The notes beneath the pieces are model-generated. The model saw nothing but the letters and a program-made list of their open reading frames with translations. It was not told the DNA's origin and ran no database searches. This document shows, piece by piece, positions 25,187-33,826 of a stretch of 64,000 nucleotides of DNA. The position numbers and the translations under genes were made by a program. Source of the DNA: Reyranella humidisoli. GTDB lineage: Bacteria > Pseudomonadota > Alphaproteobacteria > Reyranellales > Reyranellaceae. The stretch is taken from assembly GCF_019039055.1 (NCBI RefSeq), contig NZ_JAHOPB010000001.1:1302001-1366000 (forward strand), written 5' to 3'. The stretch's first letter is position 1. Every line of letters begins with the position of its first letter.

Positions 25187-25669
25187 TCAGTTGCCGCGAC
25201 GCGCCGCCTCGATCCGGGCGACGTCGATCTTTTTCATGTCCATCATGGCTTCGAAGGCGCGCCTGGCTTCGTCGCCGCCTGCCGCCAGCGCGTCGGTCAG
25301 CGCGCGCGGCGTGACCTGCCACGACAGGCCCCATTTGTCCTTGCACCAGCCGCAGGCGCTCTCCTGGCCGCCGTTGCCGACGATGGCATCCCAGTAGCGG
25401 TCGGTCTCTTCCTGGTCGTCGGTGGCGATCTGGAACGAGAAGGCCTCGGTCTGTTTGAAGACCGGACCGCCGTTGAGCCCCAGACACGGGATGCCCAGCA
25501 CCGTGAACTGCACCGTCAGCACGTCGCCCTTCTTTCCCGACGGATAGTCGCTCGGCGCCTTGTGGACGGCCGTGACCTGGCTGTCGGGAAAGGTCGCCTC
25601 GTAGAAGCGGGCGGCTTCCTCGGCGTCCTTGTCGAACCAGAGGCATATCGTGTTCTTTGCGGTTGCCAT
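25187..25669 (-). CDS. VOC family protein (PhnB-like)
   Basis: A 160-residue vicinal oxygen chelate fold protein: ICLWFDKDAEEAARFYEATFP, GDVLTVQFTVLGIPCLGLNGG, FQIATDDQEETDRYWDAIV and CKDKWGLSWQVTPRAL. Relatives are annotated as PhnB-like or 3-demethylubiquinone methyltransferase-domain proteins; enzymatic activity is rarely shown. It follows the DUF1428 gene by 10 bases and shares its promoter and probably its MarR control. Confidence 0.85.
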   Translation of the reverse strand: MATAKNTICLWFDKDAEEAARFYEATFPDSQVTAVHKAPSDYPSGKKGDVLTVQFTVLGIPCLGLNGGPVFKQTEAFSFQIATDDQEETDRYWDAIVGNGGQESACGWCKDKWGLSWQVTPRALTDALAAGGDEARRAFEAMMDMKKIDVARIEAARRGN

Positions 25670-25679
25670 CGGCCTGTCC

Positions 25680-26393
25680 TCAGACGTCGAGGATCGGCGA
25701 GAAGCCGCCGTAGATCATGCGCTTGCCGTCGAAGGGCATCTGATGATCCTTCATGCGCGGATCCTCCATCATCTTCTTCCAACCCTCGTCGCGGACCTGC
25801 CTGGAAGGCCATTCGATCCACGAGTAGACGATCTTCTCGTCGGGCGTCGCCTTCACCGCGCCCTTGTAGTCGGTGACCTTGCCGTCGGGCACGTTGTCGC
25901 CCCAGGTCTCGACGATGCGGAGCGCGCCGTAGTCCTTGAAAACGGTTGCCGCCTTCTTCGCCATGTCGAGATAGGCCTGCTTGTTGCCGGCCGGCACCGC
26001 CGCGACGAAGCCATCGACATAGCCGGTCCTGGAACCCGTCTTGCCGGCCTCGTCGAGGATCGGCGTAAAGCCGGCGACGATCATGCGCTTGCCGTCGAAC
26101 GGCATTTCCATCTTCTCCATGCGCGGGTCGCTCATGAGCTTCTGATGGGCTGCGTCGGCCACTTCCTTGCTGGGATATTCGATCCACGAGAAGACCACGA
26201 CCTCGTCGGGCGTGGCCTTCACGGCGCCCTTGAAGTCGGTGAGCTTGCCGTCCGGTACGTCGTCGCCCCAGGCCTCGACCTGGCGGGTGGCGCCGAATTC
26301 CCTGGCGATCGGCGAGAAGTCCGCGGCGGCCTTGCGATAGGCTTCCTTCTTATCGGCGGGCACCGGCAACACGAATCCCTGCACGTAGCTCAT
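25680..26393 (-). CDS. Tandem DUF1428 protein (two fused domains)
   Basis: A 237-residue protein made of two DUF1428 domains head to tail (about 1-117 and 124-237). Both repeats carry Y-V-x-GF-V-x-PVPA/AVPAG, WGD-(D/N)-VPDGK-(L/V)-TD-(F/Y)-KGAVKATPDE, SWIE-(Y/W)-PS, DPRM and MPFDGKRMI. Family members are normally single domains of about 115 residues forming dimers of a ferredoxin-like fold, so the fusion would make an intramolecular pseudo-dimer. Function is unknown. GAAAGGACGG precedes the ATG. It is divergent from a MarR gene across a palindrome. Confidence 0.88.
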   Translation of the reverse strand: MSYVQGFVLPVPADKKEAYRKAAADFSPIAREFGATRQVEAWGDDVPDGKLTDFKGAVKATPDEVVVFSWIEYPSKEVADAAHQKLMSDPRMEKMEMPFDGKRMIVAGFTPILDEAGKTGSRTGYVDGFVAAVPAGNKQAYLDMAKKAATVFKDYGALRIVETWGDNVPDGKVTDYKGAVKATPDEKIVYSWIEWPSRQVRDEGWKKMMEDPRMKDHQMPFDGKRMIYGGFSPILDV

Positions 26394-26428
26394 GGCGACC
26401 GTCCTTTCGGTTGATTTCGGAAGGAAGA

Positions 26429-26448
26429 GTTGATATCAACGTAATTAC
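26429..26448. promoter_or_regulatory. MarR-type operator between the DUF1428 and marR genes
   Basis: GTTGATATCAAC (26429-26440) is a perfect 12-bp palindrome of the TTGATATCAA type typical of MarR-family operators, directly followed by a second palindrome GTAATTAC (26441-26448). Both lie in the 58-base gap shared by the divergent genes, a few bases before the marR start. Confidence 0.7.
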
Positions 26449-26451
26449 ATC

Positions 26452-26898
26452 ATGTCAAAGAATTCGAACGCCACGTTCCAGACGACGGTTCACGTCTACA
26501 ATCACTGCCTTTGCTTCGCCGCGCAGCGTGCCGCCCGTGCGTTGGCGCGACGGTTCGACGAGGCCTTGTCACCGATCGGGCTCACCAGCGGCCAGTTCTC
26601 GCTGCTGACCTCGCTCAACCGGCCGGAGGCACCGTCGATGGGCTCGATCGCCGCGCTGCTGGTGATGGATCGCACCACGCTCACCGCCAACCTGAAGCCG
26701 CTGGAGCAGCGCGGCTGGGTCGAGATCGCGGTCGATCCGGCCGACCGGCGCGTGCGCCGGCTCATCCTGACGGCGGCCGGCCGCCGGGTGCTGCAGTCGG
26801 CGCTGCCCATCTGGCAGGACGTGCATGGCGAGATCGACCGGCTGATGCCGGCCTCCGATGGCCGCACCTTGCGTCGCGGCCTGCGGGCGCTTGCTTAG
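26452..26898 (+). CDS. MarR family transcriptional regulator
   Basis: A 148-residue winged-helix regulator. The recognition helix region is MGSIAALLVMDRTTLTANLKPLEQRGWVEI and the wing is VDPADRRVRRLILTAAGRR, both typical. Divergent orientation and the palindrome in between indicate that it represses itself and the DUF1428-VOC operon. The inducing ligand is unknown. Confidence 0.92.
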   Translation: MSKNSNATFQTTVHVYNHCLCFAAQRAARALARRFDEALSPIGLTSGQFSLLTSLNRPEAPSMGSIAALLVMDRTTLTANLKPLEQRGWVEIAVDPADRRVRRLILTAAGRRVLQSALPIWQDVHGEIDRLMPASDGRTLRRGLRALA

Positions 26899-26902
26899 CG
26901 CG

Positions 26903-27835
26903 TCAGGCGGCGAGAGCGCCGATCCCCGCCACCGCGATGGGCAGGGCGACGAGCGCGAAGAGGGTCTGCATGGCGGTGATGCCGGCCATCAACGGAGCGT
27001 CGCCGCCGAGCTGGCGGGCCATGATGTACGCCGAGGAAGCGGTCGGCAGGGCCTGGAAGAGGAGCGCCGTGACCAGCGCCGGCCCCGTCAGCCCCATGAG
27101 CGAGGCGACGAGCACGGTTACCACCGGCATGGCCAGGAACTTGATCGCCGAGGAGGTGGCGACCGGCGCCATCCAGCCCCGCAGCGATCCGAACTCCAGG
27201 GCCGCACCCACGCAGAGCAGTCCGAGCGGCAGCGACGCAGCACCCAGAGCCCGCAGCGCCGGCTCGACACCGGACGGAAGGCCGAGGCCCAGAAGCTGGA
27301 AGCCGATGCCCGCGAAGGAGCCGAGCACCAGAGGATTCGTCACCAGCTGCCTGGCGATGCCACGGCCGCTCAGCCGCGCGGATCCGTGACGGGCGAACAC
27401 CAGAACACAGAGAATGTTGACGGTCGGCACGATCGCGGCGCTGCAGAGGGCTGCCAGCGCGATCCCCTGCGCGCCGAACAGGCCGGCAGCCAGGGTGACG
27501 CCGACATAATTGTTGAAGCGGATGCCGCCCTGGAAGATCGAGGTGAAGGTCGGTCCGTCGACCCGGAGTACCGGCCGCAGCGCGACGAGCAGCGCGGCTA
27601 CCGCCAGGATCGAGAGAATGAGGGTCGTCGCGAGTTCGCGTGCCGGCAGCGCGTCGAGCTTGGCGGTGGCGAGACTGTGAAAGAACAGGCACGGGACCAG
27701 CACGTAGTAGCTGAGCCGTTCCGCCTGCGGCCAGAATCCCTCAGCAAGGAAACCGAGGCGCCGCAGCCCCATGCCGAGCATGATCAGCAGGACGATGGGC
27801 AGGAGGGCGAGGATCACGTCGGCGCTCATGGCCAT
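26903..27835 (-). CDS. AEC family (auxin efflux carrier-like) transporter
   Basis: A 310-residue membrane protein with about 10 hydrophobic helices. Family features include the N-terminal LLPIVLLIMLGMGLRRLGFL, FNNYVGVTLAAGLFG and the C-terminal FQALPTASSAYIMARQLGGD. Bacterial relatives carry malonate, malate or other small acids. ATG 27835 and ATG 27829 are both possible starts. It is divergent from a LysR regulator across an operator-like repeat. Confidence 0.9.
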   Translation of the reverse strand: MAMSADVILALLPIVLLIMLGMGLRRLGFLAEGFWPQAERLSYYVLVPCLFFHSLATAKLDALPARELATTLILSILAVAALLVALRPVLRVDGPTFTSIFQGGIRFNNYVGVTLAAGLFGAQGIALAALCSAAIVPTVNILCVLVFARHGSARLSGRGIARQLVTNPLVLGSFAGIGFQLLGLGLPSGVEPALRALGAASLPLGLLCVGAALEFGSLRGWMAPVATSSAIKFLAMPVVTVLVASLMGLTGPALVTALLFQALPTASSAYIMARQLGGDAPLMAGITAMQTLFALVALPIAVAGIGALAA

Positions 27836-27874
27836 TTCTGTACGCCGCGGTCCACCCCGAGCAGAAATTCTGAA

Positions 27875-27895
27875 TACTCAATAGATCGATGAGTA
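27875..27895. promoter_or_regulatory. LysR-type operator between the AEC transporter and lysR genes
   Basis: TACTCA (27875-27880) and TGAGTA (27890-27895) form a 6-bp inverted repeat spaced by 9 bases, containing the T-N11-A arrangement of LysR recognition sites. It lies in the 75-base divergent gap, 15 bases before the regulator start. Confidence 0.6.
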
Positions 27896-27910
27896 ATTAT
27901 CATCGAATCC

Positions 27911-28849
27911 ATGTCGCTTCGCGCCCTCCGCACGCTCCAGGCCATTGCGCGTCACGGATCCTTCGCCGGCGCCGGCAAGGCGGTCGGCCTCACCCAGTCT
28001 GCCGTGAGCCTGCAGGTGAAGGCACTGGAGGAGGAGTTCGGTGCGCCGTTGTTCGATCGCTCGCGCCGCCTGCCGGTGCTGACCGAGGCGGGCCGGATCG
28101 TCGTCGCCCGGTCCGCCGAGGTGCTCGCGCTGTACGACGACATTTCGGCTGCGCTGGGCGATGAACGCTCGCTTGCGGGTCGCCTGCGGGTCGGCGCCGT
28201 ACAGACGGCGCTGGCCGGCGTCCTGCCCGATGCGCTGGTTGCGTTGAACCGCGCCCATCCGCGCGTCCGCGTCTCCGTGTCGGTCGGCCTGTCGGCGGAG
28301 ATGGCCGAGAAGGTCGCGGCGGGGGAACTCGATGCGGCGCTGACCACCGAGCCGGTGCGGCCCTATCCGGCCGGCCTCGTCTGGACGCCGCTCTATCAGG
28401 ACCGCTTCTGGCTGTTCGCGCCGCCGGGCCAGGCGCGGCGCAGCGCGCGCGACCTGCTGGCCGAGCTGCCCTTCATCCGCTTCGACAGCAAGGCGTGGGC
28501 CGGCCGCGTGATCGACCGCGAGCTACGGCGCATGCGGGTCGAGGTCCACGAGGAGATGGTGCTCGACAGCCAGGACGTGATCCTGCGCATGGTCGAGAAG
28601 GGGCTGGGCGTCGCCGTGCTGGCGGTGTCGGACGAGATCTTCGCCGGCCTGCCACTGACCTGCCTGCCGTTCGGCGAGCCGCAGCTCATCCGCAACATCG
28701 TGATGCTGGAGCGGCAGGACCGCCGCGGAGGTGGACTCGCCGTGGCGCTGGCCGATGCCGTCAAGGGCGCCAAGGAAGCGGCATCGGCGACGGCCCGGAA
28801 GCGCCCGAAGGTCTCCCGCAAGGCTAAGCCGCGACGGTCTTCCCCCTGA
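27911..28849 (+). CDS. LysR family transcriptional regulator
   Basis: A 312-residue LysR protein with an N-terminal HTH (SFAGAGKAVGLTQSAVSLQVKALEEEFG) and a periplasmic-binding-protein-like effector domain. The basic C-terminal tail (KRPKVSRKAKPRR) is not conserved. Its 3' end overlaps the convergent nth gene by 26 bases. It presumably controls the divergent AEC transporter. Confidence 0.93.
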   Translation: MSLRALRTLQAIARHGSFAGAGKAVGLTQSAVSLQVKALEEEFGAPLFDRSRRLPVLTEAGRIVVARSAEVLALYDDISAALGDERSLAGRLRVGAVQTALAGVLPDALVALNRAHPRVRVSVSVGLSAEMAEKVAAGELDAALTTEPVRPYPAGLVWTPLYQDRFWLFAPPGQARRSARDLLAELPFIRFDSKAWAGRVIDRELRRMRVEVHEEMVLDSQDVILRMVEKGLGVAVLAVSDEIFAGLPLTCLPFGEPQLIRNIVMLERQDRRGGGLAVALADAVKGAKEAASATARKRPKVSRKAKPRRSSP

Positions 28850-29471
28850 AGGTGCAGAGGTCGCTCACGACGCAGGCCGGACACAGCGGCGTGCGGGCCT
28901 TGCAGGTGTAGCGGCCGTGCAGGATCAGCCAGTGATGCGCATGCAGCTTGTATTCCTCGGGCACGCGCTTCAGCAGCTTCAGTTCGACCTGCAGCGGGTT
29001 CTTGCCCGGCGCCAGCCCCGTGCGGTTGCCGACGCGGAAGATGTGCGTGTCGACGGCGATGGTCGCCTCGCCATAGGCCACGTTCATCACCACGTTGGCG
29101 GTCTTGCGGCCGACGCCCGGAAGCGCCTCCAGCTCCTCGTGCGTGCGCGGCACCTCGCCGCCATGCCGATCCAGCAGGAGGTGGCTGAGCGCGATCACGT
29201 TCTTCGCCTTGGTGCGGAACAGGCCGATGGTCTTGATGTGGTCGATCAGCTTCTGCTCGCCCAGCGCCACCATCTGGGCCGGCGTCTTCACGAACTCGAA
29301 CAGCGGTCCGGTGGCCCGGTTCACGCCGACATCGGTGGCCTGCGCCGAGAGCACGACGGCCACCAGAAGCTGGTAGACATTGTCGTATTCCAGCTCCGTC
29401 TCGGGCTCCGGCATTGCCTTCCTGAGGCGTGCAAAGAACTCGGGGATGACGGCGGTCTTCATCAGGGCCAT
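28824..29471 (-). CDS. nth: Endonuclease III
   Basis: The base-excision repair DNA glycosylase/AP lyase for oxidised pyrimidines. Visible features are the helix-hairpin-helix with catalytic lysine (LPGVGRKTANVV), catalytic aspartate (VDTHIFRV) and the 4Fe-4S ligands C-x6-C-x2-C-x5-C near the C-terminus. ATG 29471 (GGAAGC upstream) gives 215 residues; ATG 29462 would also fit. A further ATG at 29486 overlaps the start codon of the divergent DUF2244 gene. Confidence 0.97.
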   Translation of the reverse strand: MALMKTAVIPEFFARLRKAMPEPETELEYDNVYQLLVAVVLSAQATDVGVNRATGPLFEFVKTPAQMVALGEQKLIDHIKTIGLFRTKAKNVIALSHLLLDRHGGEVPRTHEELEALPGVGRKTANVVMNVAYGEATIAVDTHIFRVGNRTGLAPGKNPLQVELKLLKRVPEEYKLHAHHWLILHGRYTCKARTPLCPACVVSDLCTFRGKTVAA

Positions 29472-29484
29472 ATAGCTTCCTACC

Positions 29485-29973
29485 ATGACCGAAGCGCCCG
29501 TTCCGGCGGTTCATTTCGCCACCTCGCTGAAGCCCTATCGCAGCCTGTCTGCGGACGGCTTCCGCTTCGTCATGCTGGCCGCCGTCGCGGCCAACCTGGT
29601 GATCGGCCTGCCCCTGTTCCTCATGGGCGCCTGGCCGGTCTTCGGCTTCATGGGCCTCGACGTCTTCCTCCTGTGGTGGCTGTTCCAGCGCAGCTATTTC
29701 GACGCACGGCGCACCGAGACGCTGACCCTGACCGACCACGACCTGGTCGTGGTCCGGATCTCGCCCGACGGCGAGCGCGAGGAGCTGCGGCTCGACGCCT
29801 ACTGGCTGAAGGTCGAGGCGACCGAGGAGCGCCTGGTCGTGACCTCCCGGGGCAACCGCGCCGTGATCGGCCGCTTCCTCGGCCCCGAGGAACGCTTGAG
29901 GGTCGCCGACCGCCTCAAGGCCGCCATCGCCGAGATGCGCGCGCCCCGTTACGATCACGGTTGGGACGAGTAG
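29485..29973 (+). CDS. DUF2244 integral membrane protein
   Basis: A 162-residue protein with two transmembrane helices (FVMLAAVAANLVIGLPLFLM and FGFMGLDVFLLWWLFQRSYF) and a cytoplasmic beta-rich domain (ETLTLTDHDLVVVRISPDGE, LDAYWLKVEA). This is the DUF2244 family, often linked to nth or cytochrome oxidase genes in alphaproteobacteria. Function is unknown. Confidence 0.88.
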   Translation: MTEAPVPAVHFATSLKPYRSLSADGFRFVMLAAVAANLVIGLPLFLMGAWPVFGFMGLDVFLLWWLFQRSYFDARRTETLTLTDHDLVVVRISPDGEREELRLDAYWLKVEATEERLVVTSRGNRAVIGRFLGPEERLRVADRLKAAIAEMRAPRYDHGWDE

Positions 29974-29995
29974 CTTAAGGAGACTTCGAGTTAAG

Positions 29996-30169
29996 CCCTC
30001 TCCGCCCGCGCGCAGCGCGGGGGGAGAGGGAGGGGACCCGCGTAGCGGGGAGGGTGAGGTGGGTCTTCGACTCTCATTCCCGCACGACGCATCCGTATCA
30101 GGCGCCACCTCACCTCCCCGTTGCTGCGCAACGGGTCCCTTCCTCTCCCCCACTTCGTGGCGGAGAGGA
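29996..30169. repeat. Palindromic repeat, family C, between DUF2244 and dapB genes
   Basis: Two long arms (29996-30063 and about 30105-30169), each with its own internal hairpins, have inverted CCCTCTCC...GGAGAGG and CACCTCACCTCCCC motifs. The unit lies between convergent genes. A miniature related hairpin is at 7446-7466 before argB. Confidence 0.8.
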
Positions 30170-30187
30170 CATGTGAGATGGCCTTGC

Positions 30188-30985
30188 TCAGAGCCCCAGC
30201 ACGTCCTTCATGCCGTAGAGGCCGGGCTTCCTGCCCTCCAGCCACTTGGCGGACTTCACCGCGCCGGCGGCATAGGTCTCGCGGCTGAACGAGCGGTGGT
30301 TGAGTTCGAGCCGCTCGCCGGCCGCCGCGAAGTAGACCGTGTGCACGCCCACCTCCTCGCCGCCGCGCAAGGTGGCGAAGCCGATCTCGCCCGTCGGCCG
30401 CGCGCCGGTATGGCCGTCGCGGCTCTTGCGCCAGACTTCCTCGAGCTGGACCTTGCGGCCGGCTGCCGCCGCGCGACCGAGCGCCAGCGCGGTACCGGAA
30501 GGCGCATCGATCTTGTGGCGATGGTGCATCTCCAGCACCTCGATGTCGTAGCTGGGATCGAGCATCGCCGCGGTCTTCTCGACCAGCGCCAGCAGGATGT
30601 TGACGCCCAGCGCCATGTTGGCCGCCCACATGATCGGCACCTTCTTCGCCGCGTCGTGGATCAGCTTGGTCTGGATGGGATCGAGGCCGGTCGTGCCGAT
30701 CACCATGGCGACGCCCTTGTCGCTCGCGACCTTGGCATGGGCCACGGTCGCTTCCGGCACGGTGAAGTCGATCACGCACTGGGCGGCGGCGATGGCGGCG
30801 GCGCTGTCGTCGCCGATCAGCACGCCGTTGGCTTCGATTCCGGCAACCTCGCCTGCGTCCTTGCCCAGCGCCTTGCTGCCGGGCCTCTCGCTGGCCGCGG
30901 CCAGCGACACGCCCTCGGTGCGTGCGATCTGTCGAACCAGCATCTGGCCCATGCGCCCGGAGGCGCCGACGACGGCGATCTTCAT
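30188..30985 (-). CDS. dapB: 4-hydroxy-tetrahydrodipicolinate reductase
   Basis: An NAD(P)H-dependent reductase of the diaminopimelate/lysine pathway. It has the nucleotide motif VVGASGRMGQML (5-16), the substrate-binding EMHHRHKIDAPSGTAL and the C-terminal HRSFSRETYAAGAVKSAKWL. Length of 265 residues is normal. It is divergent from the DUF3303 gene. Confidence 0.97.
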   Translation of the reverse strand: MKIAVVGASGRMGQMLVRQIARTEGVSLAAASERPGSKALGKDAGEVAGIEANGVLIGDDSAAAIAAAQCVIDFTVPEATVAHAKVASDKGVAMVIGTTGLDPIQTKLIHDAAKKVPIMWAANMALGVNILLALVEKTAAMLDPSYDIEVLEMHHRHKIDAPSGTALALGRAAAAGRKVQLEEVWRKSRDGHTGARPTGEIGFATLRGGEEVGVHTVYFAAAGERLELNHRSFSRETYAAGAVKSAKWLEGRKPGLYGMKDVLGL

Positions 30986-31041
30986 CTCGTTCCTCTCAAA
31001 TTTCTTGGCGTAAACTAACGAATTCAGGACGAGGGGAACAC

Positions 31042-31311
31042 ATGCTCTTCATGGTGGTCGAGAAGCTCAAGAACCAGGACGGCAAGGCCGTCTATCGCAA
31101 GCTCCAGAAGGGCCGCGGCCTGCCCGACGGGCTGGAGTTCGTCGCGAGCTACGTCACGGCCGATCTCGGCCGCTGCTTCCAGCTCATGCGCACCGACGAC
31201 ATCACGACGTTCCAGCGCTGGATCGCCGACTGGCAGGAGGTCGTCGAGTTCGAGGTCGTGCCGGTGGTCGAAGGCAAGACGACGCGCGAGGCCCTCGAAC
31301 CGCTACTGTAG
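31042..31311 (+). CDS. DUF3303 domain protein
   Basis: An 89-residue protein (MLFMVVEKLKNQDGKAVYRK...LEFVASYVTADLGRCFQLMRTDD...FEVVPVV), a clear DUF3303 match with a ferredoxin-like fold expected. GAGGGG lies before the ATG at 31042. Function is unknown. The GFA protein gene follows 29 bases later. Confidence 0.82.
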   Translation: MLFMVVEKLKNQDGKAVYRKLQKGRGLPDGLEFVASYVTADLGRCFQLMRTDDITTFQRWIADWQEVVEFEVVPVVEGKTTREALEPLL

Positions 31312-31340
31312 GAACAGATTCCGACGAAGGAGAGCAGGCG

Positions 31341-31742
31341 ATGATTACAGGTGGCTGCCATTGCGGCGCGATTCGCTATCAGGCCGGGGGCGACGCCCTC
31401 CACCACGCGCTATGCCATTGCACGGACTGTCGGCGGCACGCCGGGGCGCCGATGGTGGGTTGGACGATGTACCCGCACGATGCGGTCAAGGTGACCAAGG
31501 GCACTCCCAAGGTCTACGCCTCATCGGAGCATGGAAGGCGGCATTTCTGCCCCGACTGCGGCACCGGGCTGTTCTACGACAACGCCAAGATGTTGCCGGG
31601 GCTCATCGATATCCAGAGCGCGACTTACGACGATCCGGATGCAGTGCCGGCGCAGGTCCACATCCAGGTCGCCGACCGGATCGGATGGATGAAGAACGCC
31701 CATGAGCTGCCAGCGTTCGACCGCTATCCGCCGCAGCCGTGA
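31341..31742 (+). CDS. GFA (glutathione-dependent formaldehyde-activating/CENP-V) family protein
   Basis: A 133-residue zinc protein. Zinc ligands are in GGCHCGAIRY, LCHCTDCRRHAG and FCPDCGTGLFY, the standard set for two zinc sites. Members range from S-(hydroxymethyl)glutathione synthase to uncharacterised proteins; without a formaldehyde pathway nearby the substrate is open. Confidence 0.87.
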   Translation: MITGGCHCGAIRYQAGGDALHHALCHCTDCRRHAGAPMVGWTMYPHDAVKVTKGTPKVYASSEHGRRHFCPDCGTGLFYDNAKMLPGLIDIQSATYDDPDAVPAQVHIQVADRIGWMKNAHELPAFDRYPPQP

Positions 31743-31751
31743 CGCGGGCGG

Positions 31752-33212
31752 CTACTTCCAGGGATCGGCCACCTTCGGCCAGAACGGCGTCTTGCGCTTG
31801 GTGTAAGGCCAGCGGGTGACGTCTGGGTCGGCGGCGCCGGGCGTGGCGACGTAGAGGATCTCCTTCGCGACGCCGACGAAGCCGTTATAGAAATGCTGCG
31901 CCGACTTCACGACGACGACGCGGTAGTCCGCGGGCTCGGCGCCGACCGCGCGGAAGGCGTCGGCGTGGAAGGTCTGGTTGCGGCGCGTGCAGATCGCGAT
32001 GTCTACATGCTCCGACGAGAGCAGCGCCATGTCGCCGAGCGGGGACATCACCGGCCCGTAGGGCTGGAAGACGTTACGGGCGATCTTCTTCACCGTGACG
32101 TCGAGGTCGACCGGATCGCCGCTCACTGTGCCTGACTTGCCGCCCAGCCGCATGCGGATGCGCGCGCCCTCGCCCGCCTCCTCGGCGATCTGAAAGGCCA
32201 TCGGATCCCACATCACGCCGAACAAAGCCGGGCCGATCTCGCGCTCGACCAAGGCCTTCAGCACGAAGGTCGAATCGCCCGGCGCGCCCGAGCCCGGATT
32301 GTCGGCGCGGTCGGCCAGGACCAGCGGTCCCTGGTTGTGCGAGGCGGCGCGGTCCATCGCCTCGTCGATGGTCAGGTATTTGGTGGCATAGCGTTCGCGG
32401 TTGTCCCACAGCTCCTTGCCCAGCTGCTCGGCCAGGGCTTCGGCCTTCTTCATGTCGCCGTCGGCCACGACCAGGGTGCGGGTGCCGACATCTTCCACGT
32501 CGGCGAAGGAGAAGCCGTGGCTCAGCGAGACGGAGAGGATGCCGTCCTTGCCCTCGAGGCTCTTCATGCGGACGACGTACTCGCTGATCGGCGGCACGGA
32601 GGTGCGGTACTGCGCGATCATGCGGCAGTCGTAGCGCGCCATCACCGGCTTCACCTTGCCCTCGACCGTGTCGGCAATGATGGCAAACAGCTCGGCCGCC
32701 CGCTCCATCGTGTCGGTGTGCGGGTATTCCTTGTAGCCCACCAGCACGTCGGCGCTGTCGAGCATCAGCGCGCTCAGGTGACAGTGCAGGTCGAACTCGG
32801 CGCCGATCGCGACCTTGGGCCCGACGATGGCGCGGATGCGCGACAGGAGATCGCCCTCGCAGTCGTCGTAGCCGTCGGCCACCATCGCGCCGTGCACGTT
32901 GATCAGCACGGCATCGAGCGGCAGGGCCGCCTTCACGCCATCCAGGACCTCGTCGCGGAAATCCTCGTAGACCTTGCGCACGGTCGTGCCCGAGGGGGCG
33001 GCGAAGGTCGAGAGCCCCTCGATCACCGTCCAGCCGCGCTTCTCCGTCTCCTTGCGCCAGACATGCATCGGGGCGGTGAAGTTGGTCGGCGCGTGCTTCG
33101 TGGCGTCGCCGTGCCAGATGCCGTGCTCCTGATAGCCGCGCAGGCCGGTCGGGAAGGGCACGAACTGGTTGGTCTCGGTCCCGAGGGCCGCGATGAACAC
33201 ACGCTTGGTCAA
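31752..33212 (-). CDS. M81 family metallopeptidase (MlrC-like)
   Basis: A 486-residue protein of the MlrC/DUF1485 family. N-terminal features are VFIAALGTETNQFVPFPT, VLINVHGAMVADGYDDCEGD, EFDLHCHLS and KEYPHTD; the histidine and aspartate residues in these stretches are the likely metal ligands. The C-terminal MlrC domain contains LADRADNPGSGAPGDST. The start is TTG at 33212, with AAGGAG 7 bases upstream, 4 bases after the tag stop. MlrC degrades linearised microcystin in sphingomonads; relatives in soil bacteria act on unknown peptides. Confidence 0.87.
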   Translation of the reverse strand: MTKRVFIAALGTETNQFVPFPTGLRGYQEHGIWHGDATKHAPTNFTAPMHVWRKETEKRGWTVIEGLSTFAAPSGTTVRKVYEDFRDEVLDGVKAALPLDAVLINVHGAMVADGYDDCEGDLLSRIRAIVGPKVAIGAEFDLHCHLSALMLDSADVLVGYKEYPHTDTMERAAELFAIIADTVEGKVKPVMARYDCRMIAQYRTSVPPISEYVVRMKSLEGKDGILSVSLSHGFSFADVEDVGTRTLVVADGDMKKAEALAEQLGKELWDNRERYATKYLTIDEAMDRAASHNQGPLVLADRADNPGSGAPGDSTFVLKALVEREIGPALFGVMWDPMAFQIAEEAGEGARIRMRLGGKSGTVSGDPVDLDVTVKKIARNVFQPYGPVMSPLGDMALLSSEHVDIAICTRRNQTFHADAFRAVGAEPADYRVVVVKSAQHFYNGFVGVAKEILYVATPGAADPDVTRWPYTKRKTPFWPKVADPWK

Positions 33213-33216
33213 CGAA

Positions 33217-33810
33217 TTACTCCTTGGCGCAATGGCAGCCCACGACATGGTCGTCGACCACGCCCGAGGCTTGCATGAAGGCATAACAGATCGTGGAGCC
33301 GACGAACTTGAAGCCGGCCTTCTGCAACGCCTTGGACAGGGCGTCGCTCTCGGGCGTTCGTGCCGGCACGCCCTTCAGGTCCTTCGGGCGGTTCTTCTTC
33401 GGTTTGCCGCCGACGAAGCTCCACAGGAACCTGGAAAAGGAGCCTTCGCGCTCCATGAGCGCGAGATAGGCCTGGGCGTTGGTCACGCTGGCGGCGATCT
33501 TGCCCTTGTGGCGGATGATGCCGGGATCGAGCAGCAGCTTCTCCAGCTTCGCAGGGCGATAGCGCGCGATCTTCTCCGGGGCGAACCCGTCATAGACCTT
33601 GCGATAGTGCTCGCGCTTGCGCAGCACCGTGATCCAGGAGAGGCCCGCCTGGCAGCCTTCGAGGGTCAGAAGCTCGAACAAAGCGCGGTCGTCGCGCAGC
33701 GGACGGCCCCATTCCGTGTCGTGGTATTTCTGGTAGAGCGGATCGTCGGAGACCCAGCCGCATCTTGGCTTGCCGTCCGCGCCGCTCACTCTATCGTGCT
33801 TCCAAACCAT
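33217..33810 (-). CDS. tag: DNA-3-methyladenine glycosylase I
   Basis: A 197-residue Tag enzyme. It has CGWVSDDPLYQKYHDTEWGRP, FELLTLEGCQAGLSWITVLRKRE with the catalytic glutamate, VGSTICYAFMQASGVVDDH, and the zinc ligands of the family (N-terminal C and H, C-terminal VVGCHC). It excises alkylated adenine from DNA. The MlrC-like gene follows 4 bases later and may be coupled. Confidence 0.95.
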   Translation of the reverse strand: MVWKHDRVSGADGKPRCGWVSDDPLYQKYHDTEWGRPLRDDRALFELLTLEGCQAGLSWITVLRKREHYRKVYDGFAPEKIARYRPAKLEKLLLDPGIIRHKGKIAASVTNAQAYLALMEREGSFSRFLWSFVGGKPKKNRPKDLKGVPARTPESDALSKALQKAGFKFVGSTICYAFMQASGVVDDHVVGCHCAKE

Positions 33811-33826
33811 GTGAGGAAGCTACCCA

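Noticed and set aside
29996..30187. Riboswitch or leader for dapB
   Set aside because: The structure is downstream of dapB, which reads leftwards from 30985, so it cannot be its leader; it matches repeat-type architecture.
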